In this document: positions 61,637-64,000 of the stretch, piece by piece
Position numbering within the stretch: the first letter of the stretch is position 1
Layout: each line of letters starts with the position of its first letter
DNA from: Pseudophaeobacter leonis
GTDB taxonomy: Bacteria; Pseudomonadota; Alphaproteobacteria; Rhodobacterales; Rhodobacteraceae
Assembly (NCBI RefSeq): GCF_002087335.1
Contig: NZ_MWVJ01000074.1
Span: 1 to 64,000, forward strand
Reading direction: 5' to 3'
DNA: 64,000 bases
Program-made: the position numbers and the translations under genes
The notes under the pieces: model-generated
Seen by the model: the letters and a program-made list of their open reading frames with translations, nothing else
Database searches by the model: none
What the model was told of the DNA's origin: nothing

Positions 61637-62260
61637 ATGTCCGAAAATTTTGAAAACCTGGTCAAGCTTCCCGTTGATCCCATCGCCAAGGTGCTGTCGC
61701 GCGCCAATGTGTTGTTGAAAACTCAGCTCACAGCACCGCCCTCGGCGCCCGCCGGTGTGGTGTTGCAAGAACTCTATGAAAAGGAAGCGCTGGTTGATCT
61801 GTTGCGGCTTTTGGGGGTCTTGTTGCCCCCGCGTGAGCGGGTCTGGTGGGCCTGCATGGCGGCGCGCGACTATATCGGGCCGCGCTCGGACAAGGATCCT
61901 GCCTCGCTGGTGCGCTCAGAGGCCTGGGTGCGCGATCCCAGTGAAGAAAACCGGGATGCGGCGCGCCTGACCCTCGATCACGCCTATGTGGATGATGACA
62001 CTGTAAACTGCGCCCTTTCGGTGCTTTACGCGCCAGGAACTTTGGGGCCTGGGGATCTCAACCAGTATCCGGCCCCTGCGGGCGCGTCAGAAGCGGCGAC
62101 CTTTGCCATGAATATGGTAGCATTGAGCCAATTGTCTGATAAGTTTGAAGAACACGGCCGCGTTTTGGTCGCACGCGCGCTTGATATTGCGCGGGGTGGG
62201 AATGGTCAGGGCCCTGCGAAAGCGGATGTTTCTGACACAGATAGTGACAAGGAGGTCTGA
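61637..62260 (+). CDS. T6SS-associated protein of the DUF6931 type
   Basis: A 207-residue protein without signal peptide or membrane helix. It shows FENLVKLPVDPIAKVLSRAN, ALVDLLRLLGVLLPPRERVW (a WWACMAARD motif follows) and WVRDPSEENRDAARLTLDHA. A helical C-terminus (SQLSDKFEEHGRVLVARALD) ends it. I recall this pattern from proteins encoded between VgrG and PAAR genes in alphaproteobacterial T6SS clusters; the exact role is unknown, and an adaptor for spike loading is possible. Confidence 0.7.
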   Translation: MSENFENLVKLPVDPIAKVLSRANVLLKTQLTAPPSAPAGVVLQELYEKEALVDLLRLLGVLLPPRERVWWACMAARDYIGPRSDKDPASLVRSEAWVRDPSEENRDAARLTLDHAYVDDDTVNCALSVLYAPGTLGPGDLNQYPAPAGASEAATFAMNMVALSQLSDKFEEHGRVLVARALDIARGGNGQGPAKADVSDTDSDKEV

Positions 62261-62261
62261 G

Positions 62262-62563
62262 ATGGGAATGCCCCAGGCGCGTCTATCGGATTTGCATGCC
62301 TGTGTATGCTGCCCTCGATCCCGCCGCCGCCGGCCTTGCCGGTGCCGACACCCATTCTGCCGCCCTGCGCGGTCACGGTTCTGGTGGGGAAACTGCCAGC
62401 CGCAAGGTTGAGCGATATGTGCACGGCGGCCCCGCCGCATCCCATCATCAAGGGCTCTGCAACGGTACTGATCAATAAACTGCCTGCGGCGCGGATTATG
62501 GATAATGCGGCCTGTGGCGGCATGATCGTCAAGGGTGAATTCACCGTTCTGGTCGGAGGGTAA
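62262..62563 (+). pseudogene. PAAR-domain spike tip protein, frameshifted
   Basis: When repaired it is about 100 residues. MGMPQARLSDLHACV starts in one frame; after one missing base at about 62308 the rest reads MLPSIPPPPALPVPTPILPP, then VTVLVGKLPAARLSDMC, SATVLINKLPAARIMDN and GMIVKGEFTVLVGG. The repeated AAR and the Cys/His residues form the zinc-binding cone that caps VgrG. There is no toxin extension. A GGAGG site precedes the ATG. Confidence 0.85.
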
Positions 62564-62570
62564 GCGATCT

Positions 62571-64000
62571 ATGGCGGTGACACTAAAGTTTCAGAACTCA
62601 GGCGCCATGCCGGGAAATGCGGCACCTGTCGCGATGCATGGCCCAAGCCTGACCATCGGGCGCGGTGATAGCAATGATATGGTGCTGCCTGACCCGGATC
62701 AGCTGCTGTCGCGCAATCACTGCGCTATCGAGGATCACAATGGCAATGTGCTGGTGGTTGATCTCAGCTCTAACGGGACCTTTCTGAACTATTCAAAAAT
62801 TCCGCTTGGGCGCACGCCAACGCCGCTCAACAATGGCGATGTGCTTTGCGTTGGCAACTATGAGCTGTTGGTGGAGATCCGCGACAGCCTGAGCGCGGCA
62901 GCCATTCCGGACCCGCTTGCGGATATACCTGTTTCGCACGGGGTGGCGGGTAATGCGCCGGACCCTATGGCCCTGTTGGATGACGCAGGCCCGGCGGGTG
63001 ATTTTCTCGACGATCTGCTGGGGGCGTCCAGCCCGACAGGGCCGGCGCAGCTCAACCCGGTTGACCCGATAGATGATCTTTTGCCGCCTCTGGGCGAAGA
63101 AGAGGACCCGTTCTTTCAAAGGCCCAGCGATGGCCGTGAAGGCACCGGCGCCAGCCTTCCAAGCCATTCGCCGTCGGCGGCGGATAGCTTTTCGGCTCCC
63201 AGTGCGCAGTCCAGTGTGATCCCCGATGACTGGGACGATGACTTTTTGTCCGGCATCGGCGAGGCTCCGGTCCCTGCGGCCCCCGCTGCCCCAGTGAGCC
63301 CAACGCCTCTCCCCCCTGTGGCAGCCATCCCTGATCCGGCACCACAGCCCGTTATGCCGCAGCCAGTAGTGCCTGAACCTGTTGTCAGCCCGGCCGCAGC
63401 GCCGACCCCTGACCCTGCCGCCACGCCTTTTGCTGATAGTGCGATGGCTGATGCACCGGCGCCAGAGAGTCCTGTTACGGAAATTCCGGCTGTTGCAACA
63501 GCCGCAGCTGTGCAGCCCGCGCAGGCGGATGTGACGCCTGCTGTTTTGAGCGAGGCTTCCTCTGGCGCGGTGGCGTCATTTCTGCGCGGTCTTGGGGTTG
63601 AGGAGGATGCTCTGGGGGTTCGGAAGATCCCGAAAAATCCATGGGGCGCATGGGACGTGTCTTGCAGGCCTTGGTGACGGGGCTGCGGGAAATTCTGATG
63701 ACCCGGACCTCGATCAAATCTGAATTTCGCATTGAGCAGACGATGATTTCCGCCGGGGGCAATAACCCGCTGAAGTTTTCGATCACGCCGGAGCAGGCGA
63801 TTGAGGCCATGCTGAAACCCGCGACCAAAGGCTACCTCAGCCCTGAAACCGCTGTTGAGGAAGCGCTGAAGGATATCAAGGCGCATGAGGTTGCCATGGT
63901 GACCGGCATGGAGGCGGCGCTAAAGGGGGTTTTGGCCCGGCTCGATCCCAAGGTGCTGGAAGAGCAGATTGAAGATAAAGGTGGCCTGAGTGGCCTTCTG
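62571..64000 (+). pseudogene. tagH: T6SS FHA-domain protein TagH, frameshifted and cut by the window edge
   Basis: The N-terminal FHA domain (about residues 20-105) is intact: LTIGRGDSNDMVLPD, LSRNHCAIEDH and LSSNGTFLN bind phosphothreonine. A long Pro/Ala/Asp linker follows, containing FLDDLLG and IDDLLPPLG motifs like those in the acidic tails of the second TssB and the TssB-TssC fusion. One G is missing in a G5 run at about 63616. After it the shifted frame gives the conserved TagH C-terminus (ALVTGLREILMTRTSIKSEF, ETAVEEALKDIKAHEVAMVT), which runs off the window. TagH is the phospho-relay target in T6SS control; no PpkA kinase or PppA phosphatase is in the window. Confidence 0.87.

Noticed and set aside
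43888-64000. A contractile phage tail or tailocin
   Set aside because: TssA, TssF, TssG, ClpV, TagJ and TagH define a T6SS; no capsid, terminase, lysis or tail-fibre genes are seen.

Overview
The base composition, the gene families and above all a DnaA-like replication protein next to parAB point to an alphaproteobacterium of the Roseobacter group (Rhodobacteraceae). The window is most likely part of a plasmid or chromid rather than the main chromosome. The replication gene, origin repeats and partition genes lie in the middle (32.5-36.4 kb). No rRNA, tRNA, CRISPR array or insertion sequence was seen.

Layout. (1) 0.8-13.8 kb: a catabolic island. A TRAP transporter, a LeuCD-type hydratase and a GntR/HutC repressor read left. 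A tautomerase/SnoaL fusion, HyuB, HyuA, an isochorismatase-fold amidase-like protein, an ICL/PEP-mutase-type lyase and an FAD oxidoreductase read right. Together they would fit ring opening, deamidation, hydration and lyase cleavage of a cyclic imide or alkylmaleate. (2) 13.9-17.5 kb: a damaged PLP trans-sulfuration-type enzyme, an unknown membrane protein, a GNAT acetyltransferase and a LysR regulator. (3) 17.7-21.0 kb: the zinc uptake locus znuA / zur-znuC-znuB. (4) 21.1-28.6 kb: a hybrid histidine kinase with a PhnD-like binding protein, divergent from a 1344-residue protein that joins two rhodanese domains, a YidC-like membrane segment and a PEP-synthase-like enzyme. (5) 28.7-32.2 kb: aruH, aruI and a DDAH-family hydrolase, an arginine/methylarginine operon. 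(6) 32.5-36.4 kb: replication and partition, with five 16-bp TGTCCCC-NN-GGGGACA palindromes reaching to 37.6 kb. (7) 36.4-43.7 kb: an envelope module of a YceI-OmpA fusion, a secreted caspase-like protein with a CxxCH motif, a TonB-like/DUF4384 protein, two ExbD, one ExbB and two unknown proteins. (8) 43.9-64.0 kb: a type VI secretion system (tssA, tssB, tssC, hcp, tagJ, tssE, tssF, tssG, tssH, vgrG, PAAR, tagH). tssJ, tssK, tssL and tssM are absent and may lie beyond the right edge.

The T6SS locus is the most unusual part. Between tssH and vgrG it carries a NaChBac-type voltage-gated sodium channel that overlaps a second TssB with a long acidic, repeat-rich tail. This is followed by one chain that combines TssB-like and TssC-like domains and has its own acidic tail. 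Both tails, and the linker of TagH, share DLDDLL-type short motifs.

Quality note: twelve otherwise well-conserved genes each contain one (in one case two) single-base indels, and one also has an in-frame stop. They are spread over unrelated operons, which suggests sequence error more than decay, but this cannot be settled from the sequence alone.
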